A DNA stretch of 50,442 bases from assembly GCA_002887195.1 (NCBI GenBank), contig PJAB01000056.1, positions 1 to 50,442 of the forward strand, in the 5' to 3' direction. This document shows positions 30,501 through 38,924 of the stretch, piece after piece. The notes beneath the pieces were generated by a model that did not search any database, was not told where the DNA came from, and saw nothing but the letters and a program-made list of their open reading frames with translations. This stretch comes from Chrysochromulina parva. Taxonomy: Eukaryota > Haptophyta > Prymnesiales > Chrysochromulinaceae. Every line of letters starts with the position of its first letter. Position 1 is the stretch's first letter. The translations under genes were made by a program, and so were the position numbers.

Positions 30501-31108
30501 CGGTCAGCCAGAAGCGGGGCAGTGTCGGCCTTTGGTGACGGGGGGCGCGGCGGAGGCTCGACCACAGGCTCGTGTTGCTCGAGGGCCGCTTTCACGCGCA
30601 ACTGTGCGAGCTCCGCACCAGAAGCTGCAGCTTTCAACTGCCTGACCGCACGCGCGGCGATTCGCATGGCTTTGTCATCGGCAGGTTCTGATGACAGCAC
30701 GTCCATGGGCTTGGGCTTTGCAATTGCCTCCGCCATTGCTAGCGAAGGAAATGACGCTGGCGGTGCCAATGTCAAAGGATCGGGTAGGTTAGGCTGCATC
30801 TCGGGTAGGATCGGCTGCATATCTGCAAGTTTTCGTGGTGACGATACTGGCAGTGGAGCCGCGACCCGCTCCATGAGCTTCTGATGCGCAAGACGTTCGA
30901 GGGCGCGAAACTGCTTAGGCGTTTGCGCGGTCTGTTTCAGCCTCCCGAGCATGGCGATGGCCGCTGCGCTTGTGTCCGGCAGTGGTTTCCGCCTGTCTTC
31001 TTCAGCTGTGCTAGCTGGTGTGGCGACATCAACGCCTTCACGCCGGTCTGAAACGACCGCACGGCGCCTCGAGGAGCGATCCTCGGGCCCTCCAGCCGAG
31101 AATTCCAT
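27569..31108 (-). CDS. Two-pore-domain potassium channel with long cytoplasmic N-terminal region
   Basis: Membrane K+ channel with two selectivity filters in one chain: TTVTTVGYGDFCP at about residue 600 and TFTTIGYGDLLPH at about 753. Pore helices and membrane segments flank them (WLLFLYYGFGIYAYGILEGF, FGAVVVMGGLVPIVESILQF, LAPLMMAVMGVALCMVLNHF, LEKAVTMVLMLLATSALAAT). 1179 aa, single exon. About 560 residues precede the first membrane segment and include a globular part (MSLTFHLVRVNLLRIKLIEP, ALALLKRLMKHGSS). The C-terminal region after the pores has an EF-hand-like segment (ISEDEFILRTIIDFGLIDD), as in plant TPK channels, then coiled coil (EKEKERQELEQLQREVSELA) and a Lys/Ala/Ser-rich tail. 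Calcium binding is unproven because the loop residues are incomplete. Start is the ATG at 31108. Confidence 0.88.
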   Translation of the reverse strand: MEFSAGGPEDRSSRRRAVVSDRREGVDVATPASTAEEDRRKPLPDTSAAAIAMLGRLKQTAQTPKQFRALERLAHQKLMERVAAPLPVSSPRKLADMQPILPEMQPNLPDPLTLAPPASFPSLAMAEAIAKPKPMDVLSSEPADDKAMRIAARAVRQLKAAASGAELAQLRVKAALEQHEPVVEPPPRPPSPKADTAPLLADRKPQEYEELGDGQLSWLDRLRQYFAEPPPMSLTFHLVRVNLLRIKLIEPPKFQSSGYGSSSYNPLLSGNLLQPTEKRGEAEGSEGGMLRYEITGDPAALALLKRLMKHGSSQIGALSPLAEVPSDQLTRESEKLNGVPPGATHFAFAHPLEGFERDFETLLSECGSSQSRADDELFFFLLFGGFCYFTATDDGYRFLAAKAISLQPCKEAPQDLIIDGPFPVQPSAASSLVNRMRPCQMTPLNDVNLWEMAWVNPGETPGNARLTRDDSVNWDHGAFVYRMHVGKGPGAALFWAVRRSLAQLTKRKLDPMSKQAAVVEQLNRAFTSMFTIFEEASGAGKELEKDMAENDKSLIEKWLRDFGWLLFLYYGFGIYAYGILEGFSAFDTCYFLTTTVTTVGYGDFCPKTEMGRLLTSFYAPFGAVVVMGGLVPIVESILQFIDGWTAETVHWTETTLSSLAQRDRSIYDDETETDSNESKKPPQTKKRHVQEFILQGLGGKSFLVGATFAKVHATLAPLMMAVMGVALCMVLNHFTLVDSVYWVIITFTTIGYGDLLPHTVLEKAVTMVLMLLATSALAATIARFRALVMSQRIHNTNFRLKLIDLMRSEAITTNRDTPMISEDEFILRTIIDFGLIDDKTVGELRSRFREMCHPGMVEIDCTTVYTALVRQGRVLDLNRVDPSIVSSRKKLGSMMATERSKRNPGAMELRRDRVSNLLFPAGVNEREVDERIDLEKEKERQELEQLQREVSELAVQLDANTKHYFSHAPAIDMNTDDKGYNEWFNRVWVPSLPTEPTADGFKRPWVDTAVAGLYWEDCGEKMPTRGLEITNLALAQTLLVKTSFTRAEFDLFGVQQDRRESGKLQLGDWIKVTSKIKPEIKSEKQGGEKHGSGEVVVYFKTVDAQAKAAKEAKAKAAGEAKAAQPGSPTRSSSFSRASSPSPTRPEKNKASAKGIPSATPKSRSPTPGARFSPKVQEEV

Positions 31109-31624
31109 CCCTGTCGACCCTCAGCGTTGTGGCCAAGAAGCCTCTGCCTTTTTCGGAGGAAAACATCGCAGTCCGCAGTGGTTTCGCACATGTCCAAAAG
31201 TTTCCGTAAAGAAAGACGCCGGGGGTTCCTTTACAAAACACAACTCCTTCACACACGCCGATACAGTACTGGTTTCGGTAGGCCTACAATAAGGCAGGCC
31301 TCGTGGGCAAGCCTACAGTAAGGCGTCTCAAAGCTACCATCAAGGCTACCATGAGGCCTCACGGTAGCTTTGAGACGGAGTGTCAGTGTGGTGAGCGCGG
31401 GGGGGGCCGCGACATAACTGACTGACTGACTGTTCATGGTAGATACCACCGCCGTCGGCCTCGTAGGCTCTTCGATGTACGACGAAAGCGGCTCGCCCAT
31501 CGCCCATCTCCTTAGCAAAACTCCTTGCAGGCGCAAGATTCGTCACCATCCCTCGTATTTGCACACGCATGAATATGAATGAGAGCTGCCTGTTGCCGAT
31601 CTCTTACGCGTGCGGCGCCCCTCC
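31109..31624. other. Intergenic region with a perfect inverted repeat
   Basis: About 515 bp between two minus-strand genes (LRR gene upstream, K+ channel downstream). Contains direct repeats of GCCTACARTAAGGC near 31282-31325 and a 15-bp perfect inverted repeat (31324-31338 with 31363-31377). No ORF with coding character. Confidence 0.5.
31324..31377. repeat. 15-bp perfect inverted repeat with 24-nt loop
   Basis: CGTCTCAAAGCTACC at 31324-31338 pairs exactly with GGTAGCTTTGAGACG at 31363-31377. It lies between the LRR gene and the K+ channel gene and could form a stem-loop in the RNA of either strand. Confidence 0.85.
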
Positions 31625-32575
31625 TCACTTCTGCCCCTTAGCCTGCTCGAGCCGCTCGCCCTTCGCACTCCAGAATATGCCATCGCCGCTGCTCGCGCTG
31701 AGCACCGTGGCGCGCATCGCCATCTCGACATTGGCCGCGTCCGCATCGAGTTGCAGCTGGCCTAGGTTGACACGCTTGAGCTTCTTGCACGCCGCGAGCT
31801 CCTTGGGCAGCTTGGTCAGGTTCTTGTTCTCCTGCACGAAGAGCGTCTCGAGCCCTGCCGGCCACGTGCCGGAAGGCAGGCTTGCGAGATGCATCTCGTG
31901 CGCCTGCACGCCTATGAGCTCGTGGCACTCGAGCAGGCTCGAGGGCAGCGCCGTCAAGAGGTTGCCCCAGATGGAGAGGCGCGAGAGCTTGGGCGTCGCC
32001 TTGAAGTACGCGTCGTCCATCTTCGCGATCCGATTCTTGTGGATCTCGTAGATCGTGATCGGACAGCTGGCGCACAGCACCGGCATCTCCTCGAGATTGT
32101 TGCCGGAGATGCGGAGCTCCTCGAGCGCGACGAGCGGCGCCAGGCTACCCATGCGCACGAGGTTGTTGTCGTAGATGTTGAGCACCCTCACGCTGCTCCA
32201 CATCAGGAAGTGCGCGTCTGTAGTCATCATTAGCTTATTTGCAGCAACATTCACCTCCTCCAGCACTGCGAGGCCGCCAATGTCGGCCGGCAGCTTTTTG
32301 AGCATGCAGTTGAAGGCGTTGAGGACCGTGAGGCTCTTGAGACCGCCAAGCACGCCGGCCGGCAGCTCTTTGAGCGGCTTGTTGCCGTAAAGGTCAAGTT
32401 GCGTGAGCGACTCCGAGCATTTATCAAAGAGACCGACGCCGAGCGTCGCGAGGCTGTTGCCGTTCAGATCGATGTGCTGCAGTCCGGCGCGAATCAAGGA
32501 GGCATCGATAGACCCCAGAGCCTTGCCGGAAAGATCGAGGGTCTCGTGCTCCGGAGCGGGACTATCGTCAGCCAT
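31625..32575 (-). CDS. Leucine-rich-repeat protein
   Basis: 316 aa, single exon. From residue 20 to about 270 it is built of LRRs of about 23 residues: LQHIDLNGNSLATLGVGLF, LTQLDLYGNKPLKELPAGVL, LTVLNAFNCMLKKLPADIGG, LEEVNVAANKLMM, VRVLNIYDNNLVRMGSLAPL, LEELRISGNNLEEMP, LSRLSIWGNLLTALPSSLL, LETLFVQENKNLTKLPKELA. No signal peptide or membrane segment, so a cytosolic or ciliary scaffold of the LRRC57/LRRC40 kind is likely; partner unknown. Start MADDSPAPEHETLDL is the first ATG. Divergent from the TPR/F-box-like gene. Confidence 0.85.
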   Translation of the reverse strand: MADDSPAPEHETLDLSGKALGSIDASLIRAGLQHIDLNGNSLATLGVGLFDKCSESLTQLDLYGNKPLKELPAGVLGGLKSLTVLNAFNCMLKKLPADIGGLAVLEEVNVAANKLMMTTDAHFLMWSSVRVLNIYDNNLVRMGSLAPLVALEELRISGNNLEEMPVLCASCPITIYEIHKNRIAKMDDAYFKATPKLSRLSIWGNLLTALPSSLLECHELIGVQAHEMHLASLPSGTWPAGLETLFVQENKNLTKLPKELAACKKLKRVNLGQLQLDADAANVEMAMRATVLSASSGDGIFWSAKGERLEQAKGQK

Positions 32576-32799
32576 CGGATTGCACGCGGCCCTGGAAGGC
32601 CTCCTAATTTTGGAAGGAATCGAATGTTATTTTCGTCGAATTCGGTCACTCAGACGCCACTTCGCGAAGAAGTTTGGGGAGGTGACACAACGTCGTGTCT
32701 TACCGGTACAAGTGTGTCCCGGCTCCCCCCGGTGTCTTTTATCTGTACTGTACAAGTTTGCGAACGAGCGGCACGGGGTCCAACCACAGCGCAACTCCC
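32576..32799. promoter_or_regulatory. Divergent spacer carrying the second copy of the dispersed repeat
   Basis: 224 bp between the LRR gene (-) and the TPR/F-box-like gene (+). Holds the 29-bp repeat at 32712-32740, flanked by TACCGGTACAAG (32701-32712) and TGTACTGTACAAG (32744-32756). Promoter role inferred. Confidence 0.45.
32712..32740 (+). repeat. 29-bp dispersed repeat, copy 2
   Basis: Identical to the reverse complement of 14590-14618. Ends 60 bp before the ATG of the TPR/F-box-like gene. Confidence 0.85.
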
Positions 32800-34755
32800 A
32801 TGGACGGTCCACTCCCATGCATGGGCGACGAGCGCACGCAGTATATGGCGGCACGCGCAGCGGCCACCACTTCTTTCAACGCCGGCCGATTCGACGAGGC
32901 GCGCGAGCGATTTACTACCTTGATCGCCTTGGCCAAGTGTCCGCTGGAGCACATCGCCGCACTCAATAATCGTAGCTCAGCACACCTAAAGCTCGGGCTG
33001 AACGAGTCAGCCGTGAGCGATGCTGCCACCGCCGTTACGCTTTGCAAGCTCCACGCGTCGCCGACGCTCACGGTCAAGGCACATTATAGGCACGCTTGTG
33101 CCTTGTTGGCATATGAGCGGCCATGCGAGGCATTGCTGGCAGTCGAGGAGGCTCTGCGCGAGGCCGAGGAGCCGCCGCCCTGTCAGCTGACCGAGCTGAG
33201 GGCTCGCTGCAGAATCGCACTTTCACGAATTCCAGTCTCAACCGATGCGCGCGTGCCTTCGAGCACGAGCGTAGCAGTGGCTTCGTCTTCGGCGATCTTC
33301 GACGACGAAGACATCAGCGAGCATGGTCACCGAGCAGTCGAAGAGACTTTGCGGGCCGAGTGCGTAGCTAGCACCACGCCGAGCAAGATGCGTGCCATGT
33401 CTCGTCGGCCACCTCAAGGACAGATGCGTGTCATGTCCCGCCGGCTGCCTTCTTCGCTCAGCACAGAGCGTCAGAACGAACCCGCCCCAGTACGAGCAGC
33501 GCCTGGAGTGCCCCTGACAGCGCCTGGAGCGCCCATCGCAGCGCCTGGAGTGCCCATCGCAGCGCCTGGAGTGCCCATCGCAGCGCCTGGAGTGCCCATC
33601 GCAGCGCCTGGAATGCCCATGGCAGCACAGCCCCCGTCAGAGCTGCATGCCGCCAGCCAGTGTGCCTCGGCTCCAGTTGGATGGCGTTCGTCATTCGGGA
33701 ATCTCGGGGAATTCCTTGCCTCAACTCCGAATAGACGGCGTTCGTGGCTGGTGTGGCCGATCGGCGCGTTGACCGCGTGGTGGCGTGCCATGCGCTCCTG
33801 GCCATCCCTGCTAGGGCAATCAAGGGAGATCGAGGGAGATCGCACCTCCTGGCCATCCCTGCTCCGGAGCTGGTGGCGACCAGACTCGCGACGGCAGACT
33901 CGCGACGGCACAGGCGGTGCTCAGGACGGCGCGCAAGATCCGGCCGGTTCCGCGGTGTCTTCTACCCCGGTAGCCGCCCCAGCTAGTGGCATTGGCGCAC
34001 CACATCCGTTCACACCTCCGTTCATGCCTCCTCTCACACCTCCGTTTGGCCGACTGGCAGCCGACGAGCTCTACGCGTGCCTCGAACCCCTGGGGCTGCT
34101 CGATCTTGTCACGGCCAAGTGCGTGAGTCACGCCTGCGCTCAGGCGGCGCGGCGCGTGCTCTCGGCGCGTTCAGAAGCTCGATTGCTGCCGGGGACGTAC
34201 GTAGTCTCGACACGCCGACGGGCGGTCCACCCAGATGCGATGTGGGACGAGGATACCGTGTACATCGAGGGCGAGGGCACCATGACGCTGCACGAGAGCC
34301 GCGTGGGCGGGTGGGCGGGTGGGCAGCCCGACGAGAGTGGCTTATTGATCGGCCAGCTCGAAGAGCGCGTGTGCACGGGCGTCGGTGCGCCCAGTACGGC
34401 GCCTGCCACTGTGGCTCGGGGCGTGCGTTCCCGTGATGACTCGGGGGTTGAGGAGCAGCTGGTTGGCGATTGGCGGCCCGACGGGCGCCTCCGCCTCGCG
34501 CTCGGACTGCGGCTGCGCCCGCCCCAGCGCCGGGGCCTGGGATTTATGCTCACGCTGCAACAGGCAGACGTAAGCGCGACCAGCCAAATTTGGCGCTTCA
34601 CAGGAAGTGGGGCGGGGTACCTTGCGGCCCGTGCGCCAACTGAGGTCTACTACTCATGGAGGGGCGGGCAGAAACTAGTCCACGCGAGCACGTTGTCTGA
34701 GGCGGACGAAGAGGGCGGTGAGGTGATCCTCGAATGTCGCCTGCTGTACTCGTGA
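32800..34755 (+). CDS. TPR protein with F-box-like segment
   Basis: 651 aa, single exon from ATG 32800 (MDGPLPCMGDERTQYM). Residues 13-120 are a TPR domain: ARAAATTSFNAGRFDEARER, HIAALNNRSSAHLKLGLNE, AHYRHACALLAYERPCEALL. A Pro/Ala-rich tract follows with 21-bp tandem repeats (APGVPIA units, 33506-33625). Around residue 420 an F-box-like helix pair is seen (LAADELYACLEPLGLLDLVT, then AKCVSHACAQAARRVLSARS). The C-terminal 200 residues are strand-rich (GTYVVSTRRRAVHPDAMW, VYIEGEGTMTLHESRV, EVYYSWRGGQKLVHAS) and may be a substrate-recognition fold. This suggests a ubiquitin-ligase adaptor; that is inference, as the F-box match is weak. Confidence 0.65.
   Translation: MDGPLPCMGDERTQYMAARAAATTSFNAGRFDEARERFTTLIALAKCPLEHIAALNNRSSAHLKLGLNESAVSDAATAVTLCKLHASPTLTVKAHYRHACALLAYERPCEALLAVEEALREAEEPPPCQLTELRARCRIALSRIPVSTDARVPSSTSVAVASSSAIFDDEDISEHGHRAVEETLRAECVASTTPSKMRAMSRRPPQGQMRVMSRRLPSSLSTERQNEPAPVRAAPGVPLTAPGAPIAAPGVPIAAPGVPIAAPGVPIAAPGMPMAAQPPSELHAASQCASAPVGWRSSFGNLGEFLASTPNRRRSWLVWPIGALTAWWRAMRSWPSLLGQSREIEGDRTSWPSLLRSWWRPDSRRQTRDGTGGAQDGAQDPAGSAVSSTPVAAPASGIGAPHPFTPPFMPPLTPPFGRLAADELYACLEPLGLLDLVTAKCVSHACAQAARRVLSARSEARLLPGTYVVSTRRRAVHPDAMWDEDTVYIEGEGTMTLHESRVGGWAGGQPDESGLLIGQLEERVCTGVGAPSTAPATVARGVRSRDDSGVEEQLVGDWRPDGRLRLALGLRLRPPQRRGLGFMLTLQQADVSATSQIWRFTGSGAGYLAARAPTEVYYSWRGGQKLVHASTLSEADEEGGEVILECRLLYS
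33506..33625 (+). repeat. 21-bp in-frame tandem repeat (APGVPIA)
   Basis: Five to six copies of GCGCCTGGAGTGCCCATCGC-type units in the linker of the TPR/F-box-like protein; the unit is a multiple of three, so length change keeps the frame. Confidence 0.9.
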
Positions 34756-35214
34756 GTCAGAACTCACTCACATCTGGTCTCCCAGGCGCAGTCGCCTGCC
34801 TCCTGCGCTTTGTGCGCTCGACCGGCCCGCGCGCCGCACCACGGCAGGCACAGCGTGTAGCAGTACAAGTAGAGTGAGTAGCCAGAGAGGGCAGAGTTGT
34901 ACAGGATAGGGCTGCGGAAACGTGAATGCCAACCGAGCGGGACCCAACGGGGTACTGGCCGAGTAAGCTACAAGTACGACTTCTACATTCGCGGTACGGC
35001 GTACGGGTTGGAACCGTACGGGGGTCGGGTTCGCGACACGGCGCGGGACAACCCGCGCTAGCTCGCCTCGGCCCTACGCGGCGCGCCGGTGCTACCAGCG
35101 GATAACCTATGCAATCCCAATCGACCCATGCCGACATTACAACCGTTAGCGATGACGACTACATGTCGCAGTCGACGACGACTGACGATTACCATTACGT
35201 GGACCCACATGCGC
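34756..35214. other. Convergent intergenic region
   Basis: About 460 bp. No coding signal. Holds an imperfect hairpin around CGTACGGGTTGGAACCGTACG (about 34999-35019) and several GTACAAG/CTACAAG words; nothing else recognised. Confidence 0.4.
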
Positions 35215-36554
35215 TCACTTGCCCTGTTCGTTGGGTGGGGTTGCGGCCGTGAAGCAAGCAAGGGCGTGCATCGCAATCGAGCAACCCGCGGTGAATGGCA
35301 CCGCCATTGCGTTGGGGTAGCACAGCTTGAGGCCTCGCCCCGGAAGGCCGCCACCATCCACACCGAGCAGCTTGAGGAAGACGAGAAACAGATGAGAGCC
35401 CGTCCCGATCGCGAGCCCCTTGCGCAACGTGACGAATGTGGATGCGCTCGACCGCCCGCGCTCAGCGGCGTCCTTGAGCACATACGCCACCACAGCCGCG
35501 AGCCACATCTGTGAACAAAGGTTGCGCTCACCGCAGCGTGAGCCGCGGGAAAGGGGCAGACCAGAGCGCCTACGAGTCCACCGGGTCCAGCGTACCCAGC
35601 CGGAGTTATCAGAGGTCATCAGCGTACCCAGCCGGAGATATCAGAGGTCATCAGAGGTCATCAGCGTACCCAGCCGGAGTAGGCGCGGCTCATGCGCTCG
35701 CCGAGGAATGCGGGCACGGTGGCCAGCGGGAAGGATGAGACGACTGGCAACACGGCAAACCAGGTAAAGAGCGCAGCGCAGAGAGCGTATTCGGCGCGGC
35801 CATCACGCCCCGCGCCTCCATCCGGACTGTCGGACACCTCTTTTGGAAAGATCGAAGCTATCGATCCGCTCAGGCCGCGGACGATGCGTGGAACGTAGTG
35901 TCCCGAGGTCGTCGGTTCGACGGTCCGCACCCAGACACCGGTGCACAGAATGACCGTCAGGCCATGTGCGGCAGTCGCCAACAGCTTGAGCGCCGTCGGG
36001 TACAAATCGTACCCGCATGCAAAAGCTGGCATGTTGATCGACGCCGCAGCCATCCATACTGAGGCGAGCGCAAGCCCTAGGTTGAGTCGCCGATACGTCG
36101 CAGACTGGAGACGATGCCAGCCCACAAGCGCTGCCGACCTCAAGGCCACAGTCACGGCAACGCACATTGGAAGCGGCATCGCAAGCGCTTGAGCGATCGT
36201 AAGCACATTGTGGCGCAGGCCACAAGCGGCGGCGACGTTCGGGTGCGACGAGAGCGCGACGAGCGAACAACTATGAGGAGGCGAACAGTCAAAGTCAGGA
36301 GGTAGAGCACAGCTCAGGATTCGGAGCTGGAGTTCAAGAGCGGCGTACGCAGTCCACCCCACACTGGTTGCAAGGCCCGCTGCTGAATAGGCCATCGCAA
36401 CCCGTGGCAACGGAGCCTTATCTTCCATGACGATGCGAGAATTCTTCAGCATAGGGTGGTGTGCGACACATTTAACCGAAGACGATGTCCATCGAGACTT
36501 GACGTGGAAGCCGGACACGCTCATCAGGACGAGCGGGATGAGAGAGCGAGACAT
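35215..36554 (-). CDS. Multipass membrane protein, unknown family
   Basis: Two exons, 36554-35670 and 35508-35215, joined in phase 0 through intron 35669-35509 (392 aa from ATG 36554; 350 aa from ATG 36428, MEDKAPLPRVAMAY). At least seven hydrophobic segments: AMAYSAAGLATSVGWTAYAA, VLTIAQALAMPLPMCVAVTV, LNLGLALASVWMAAASINMP, LKLLATAAHGLTVILCTGVW, CAALFTWFAVLPVVSSFPLA, MWLAAVVAYVLKDAAERG, and GTGSHLFLVFLKLLGVDGG with NAMAVPFTAGCSIAMHALAC. The even spacing suggests a transporter or receptor-like fold, but I do not recognise the family. The second exon adds the last helices and ends TPPNEQGK. The intron begins with three tandem copies of the exon-intron junction. Confidence 0.65.
35590..35679 (-). 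repeat. Exon-intron junction triplicated in tandem
   Basis: CTCCGGCTGGGTACGC occurs at 35664-35679, 35622-35637 and 35590-35605 (minus strand), separated by TGATGACCTCTGATRWCT-type units. Each copy contains the same GG|GTACGC donor; only the first leaves an open frame, as the next codon after each unspliced junction is TGA. Confidence 0.88.
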
Positions 36555-37111
36555 GTTCGAGTCGCTTTATGAATTTTGTTGCTGTCGGCCGGGCGGGCCC
36601 GCGAGGGATCGCCTGAGGCATGAAGGGAGGGAGATTTTGAGAGCCGAAACTGCAAGCCGAAACCTCCTTTCCACAGGCAAACGTGGAAAAATGGGGGGCT
36701 GCAGTACGGGTACCCTGGAGGCGCTGCACTCGCCTTTTTACAGGGTCCCCAGGATTTCATCTAAACTTGACCACTTATGACGGGAAAATGGTGCCGTGCA
36801 TGCATCTTCCACTATCGTGCCTCCCGATGCAAAGACAAGGCCGTTGACACCGGTTTCTAACGAGCGGCGATGCCGCCGGCGGCAGCTGTGCCAGTGACTG
36901 TCGCGACCTGCTCTGAGTTGAGCGTGGCGCCGGCGGGGAATCGGAGGAGGAACAGGCTGGCTGCCTTGTGCGTCAAGCTATCGAACCCCATTCTCCGCAG
37001 CGGCCACGGCCATCTGTGGGGCAGCCTCGAGCTCGGCGCCGCGACAACTGGCCGCTTGGTCGACCGTGCACAGGGCAACATCAATCGCGTGCATCTTCCA
37101 ATGAACCACAA
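36555..37111. other. Intergenic region between two minus-strand genes
   Basis: About 560 bp. A frame at 37111-36857 (-) is open but starts without ATG and has no recognisable motif; the plus-strand frames here are also unconvincing. Treated as the thioesterase 3' flank and the membrane-protein 5' flank. Confidence 0.4.
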
Positions 37112-38227
37112 TCAACCACTACGTTGCTGTGCGCGGGCCATGAGGTCGGCCCGTTCGAAGCAGTCTGCGGTCGGCACTCCTCTCGCAAGCAGGTACGCCT
37201 TGAGACGAGCGGTAGACATAGCTTCAAGCTCCATTGGGGACGCCTCTGATTGACCAGCACGCTCTGCAGCTGGGCCTGCCGCCGCCGCCGCTCCTGGCGC
37301 TGTCTCCTCGGTGCTGATCACCGACTGCAGAAAGGCGCGAATGTCCCTCACCTCCTGATCGCACGTCGCGTGCCCCATGCCCGCGTACGACCGGAACTTG
37401 ACCTGCGCCCTCGGAGCGAGGCGCTGCACACTCGTAACGACGCGCCGGCCCTCGCTCAGCGGCACCACATTGTCAGCCTCGCCGTGCGCCACCAACACAC
37501 GAAGGGCCTGATTGGCTTTTGCGAGTGTCGCCGTCTCGTCGCCGAAGAAGGTCGAGAGAGCGAGCACGCCACCGAGTGTGCCGCCTTCGAAGCTGAGTGC
37601 AGCTCTGGTGGCAATCAGGCCACCCTGCGAGAAGCCGCCAAGCACGATGCGCTCGCACGGCACACCTCGCGCCATCTCACGATGAATCAGAGAATGGATG
37701 TAGTCGACGGATGGCTGAACGTCCGAGGGATCCGCTCGCATCATCCTGCCGGCTGCTGCTGCAGGCGACCCAGGGGAGTCGACGCGAAGCCACGAGGAGA
37801 TGGCAAACCCACCGAGCTGCTGCGATGGCGCCGAGGGAAACACGACGCGCAAACCGTCCATTTGAATCAGAGGCCCACCCAATGAGGAGATGAAGCCGCT
37901 GCCCGTGTCCCCAAAGCCGTGGAGAAGAATGAGACAGGCGGCCTCCGCCGAGCTCGAGCCTTGTTCGATAGGCTCGGGCCCACTCCACGGGGCTGAGGGT
38001 GGTGGACTTTCGAGGAGCTCTCGATACATGACGGCACGCTCCACCAATGAAGCCTTGTCCAAGCATCCTTCCGTGCTGATGCTGCGAGCCTTGAGGAGTG
38101 CCTTGAGCGAGCTGGCCCTCATACCTTCAAAGTCGAGAGACATGACAATCGGCAACGACGGGCCGGCTCGGGCGATGATGTGAAGCTGAGTAGTGAAGCT
38201 GGAGCTCATGACCCAGGCCGCGAGCAT
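37112..38227 (-). CDS. Acyl-protein thioesterase/carboxylesterase flanked by two SAP-like motifs
   Basis: Alpha/beta hydrolase of the APT/phospholipase-carboxylesterase family, which removes palmitate from proteins or hydrolyses lysophospholipids. 371 aa, single exon. Landmarks: ILLHGFGDTGSGF (oxyanion region), nucleophile Ser in LGGFSQGGLIATRAAL (about 197), Asp in VAHGEADNVVP (about 250), His in SYAGMGHATCDQE (about 285). Unusually, two copies of a helical SAP/ARMET-C-like motif flank the enzyme: MRASSLKALLKARSISTEGC with DKASLVERA near residues 36-65, and MSTARLKAYLLARGVPTADC with ERADLMARA near the C-terminus (343-370). Such motifs can bind nucleic acid or protein. Several in-frame ATGs exist (38227, 38209, MSLDFEGM); the first gives a hydrophobic leader. 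Confidence 0.85.
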   Translation of the reverse strand: MLAAWVMSSSFTTQLHIIARAGPSLPIVMSLDFEGMRASSLKALLKARSISTEGCLDKASLVERAVMYRELLESPPPSAPWSGPEPIEQGSSSAEAACLILLHGFGDTGSGFISSLGGPLIQMDGLRVVFPSAPSQQLGGFAISSWLRVDSPGSPAAAAGRMMRADPSDVQPSVDYIHSLIHREMARGVPCERIVLGGFSQGGLIATRAALSFEGGTLGGVLALSTFFGDETATLAKANQALRVLVAHGEADNVVPLSEGRRVVTSVQRLAPRAQVKFRSYAGMGHATCDQEVRDIRAFLQSVISTEETAPGAAAAAGPAAERAGQSEASPMELEAMSTARLKAYLLARGVPTADCFERADLMARAQQRSG

Positions 38228-38924
38228 TCTTCGACCCAGACCTTCGTGTGCGTGTGAACGTTAACACGACAGACACCTGGAAAATTTTTTGAGATTTTTT
38301 GGAAGCGGATTCGGACAGCCCGAATCGCTGCAGGAACGACGTCGCGTTCGTTTCGGGAATCGGACTCTTCCTTTAATACTGCCCGCTCAGTGTGTGTGTA
38401 GACTAAGACTTCAAGTCTTGTCTCATGAATTTGAATCGACGGGACGCCGTTTCGACCCTCGCAGAGGCTCTGCAGAGCCTCGCTCGCTGGGCTTTCCACA
38501 GGAAAATTGGTCAGCAAATTCGAGTCAGAGAATACCAAGAAAGGGAGTATTTCAGTTTGGGAGCCCAATTGCGAATTGGTGGTGCTCCGCTCGGCTCGTC
38601 GTCGCCAACACCCGCGCCCGTCGCGGACGCGCGCACGTCCACGTGGGGTCGTGGGCACTGGTACGGTAAACGTTCGGTCAAGTACGGTAAACCGAACCCG
38701 AACGTCGCCGTCGGCGAACTGAATCGCAACCGCAATCTGACCAGAGACCCAAAACAAAACAGAGCATAGACTTGCTCTTTAAGCACAGGTGGAGGGTATA
38801 CGGGAATACGGCGTTGGGTCCAAGATCGTTAACGCTTGAGCGTCCTCTTCCACAGCTCTCCCCGTCGCTCCGCGCCTCTGAGGGAGGCTCTCTTTGGCGT
38901 TTTCATCTACTGGGGGCGGCCGCC
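38228..38924. other. Intergenic region with clustered inverted repeats
   Basis: About 700 bp between two minus-strand genes (5' flank of the thioesterase, 3' flank of the RING gene). Three perfect inverted repeats: GATTCGG/CCGAATC (38308-38326), AAGACTTCAAGTCTT (38405-38419) and the 18-bp palindrome GAGGCTCTGCAGAGCCTC (38464-38481). Also a repeated TACGGTAAAC near 38661 and 38685. No coding signal. Confidence 0.5.

Noticed and set aside
36857..37111. Small minus-strand gene after the thioesterase
   Set aside because: No ATG, no motif, and competing frames are equally open; more likely 3' flank.
38206..38757. 183-codon minus-strand frame upstream of the thioesterase
   Set aside because: No ATG, mixed composition, overlaps the thioesterase start in another frame, and contains palindromes; judged noncoding.
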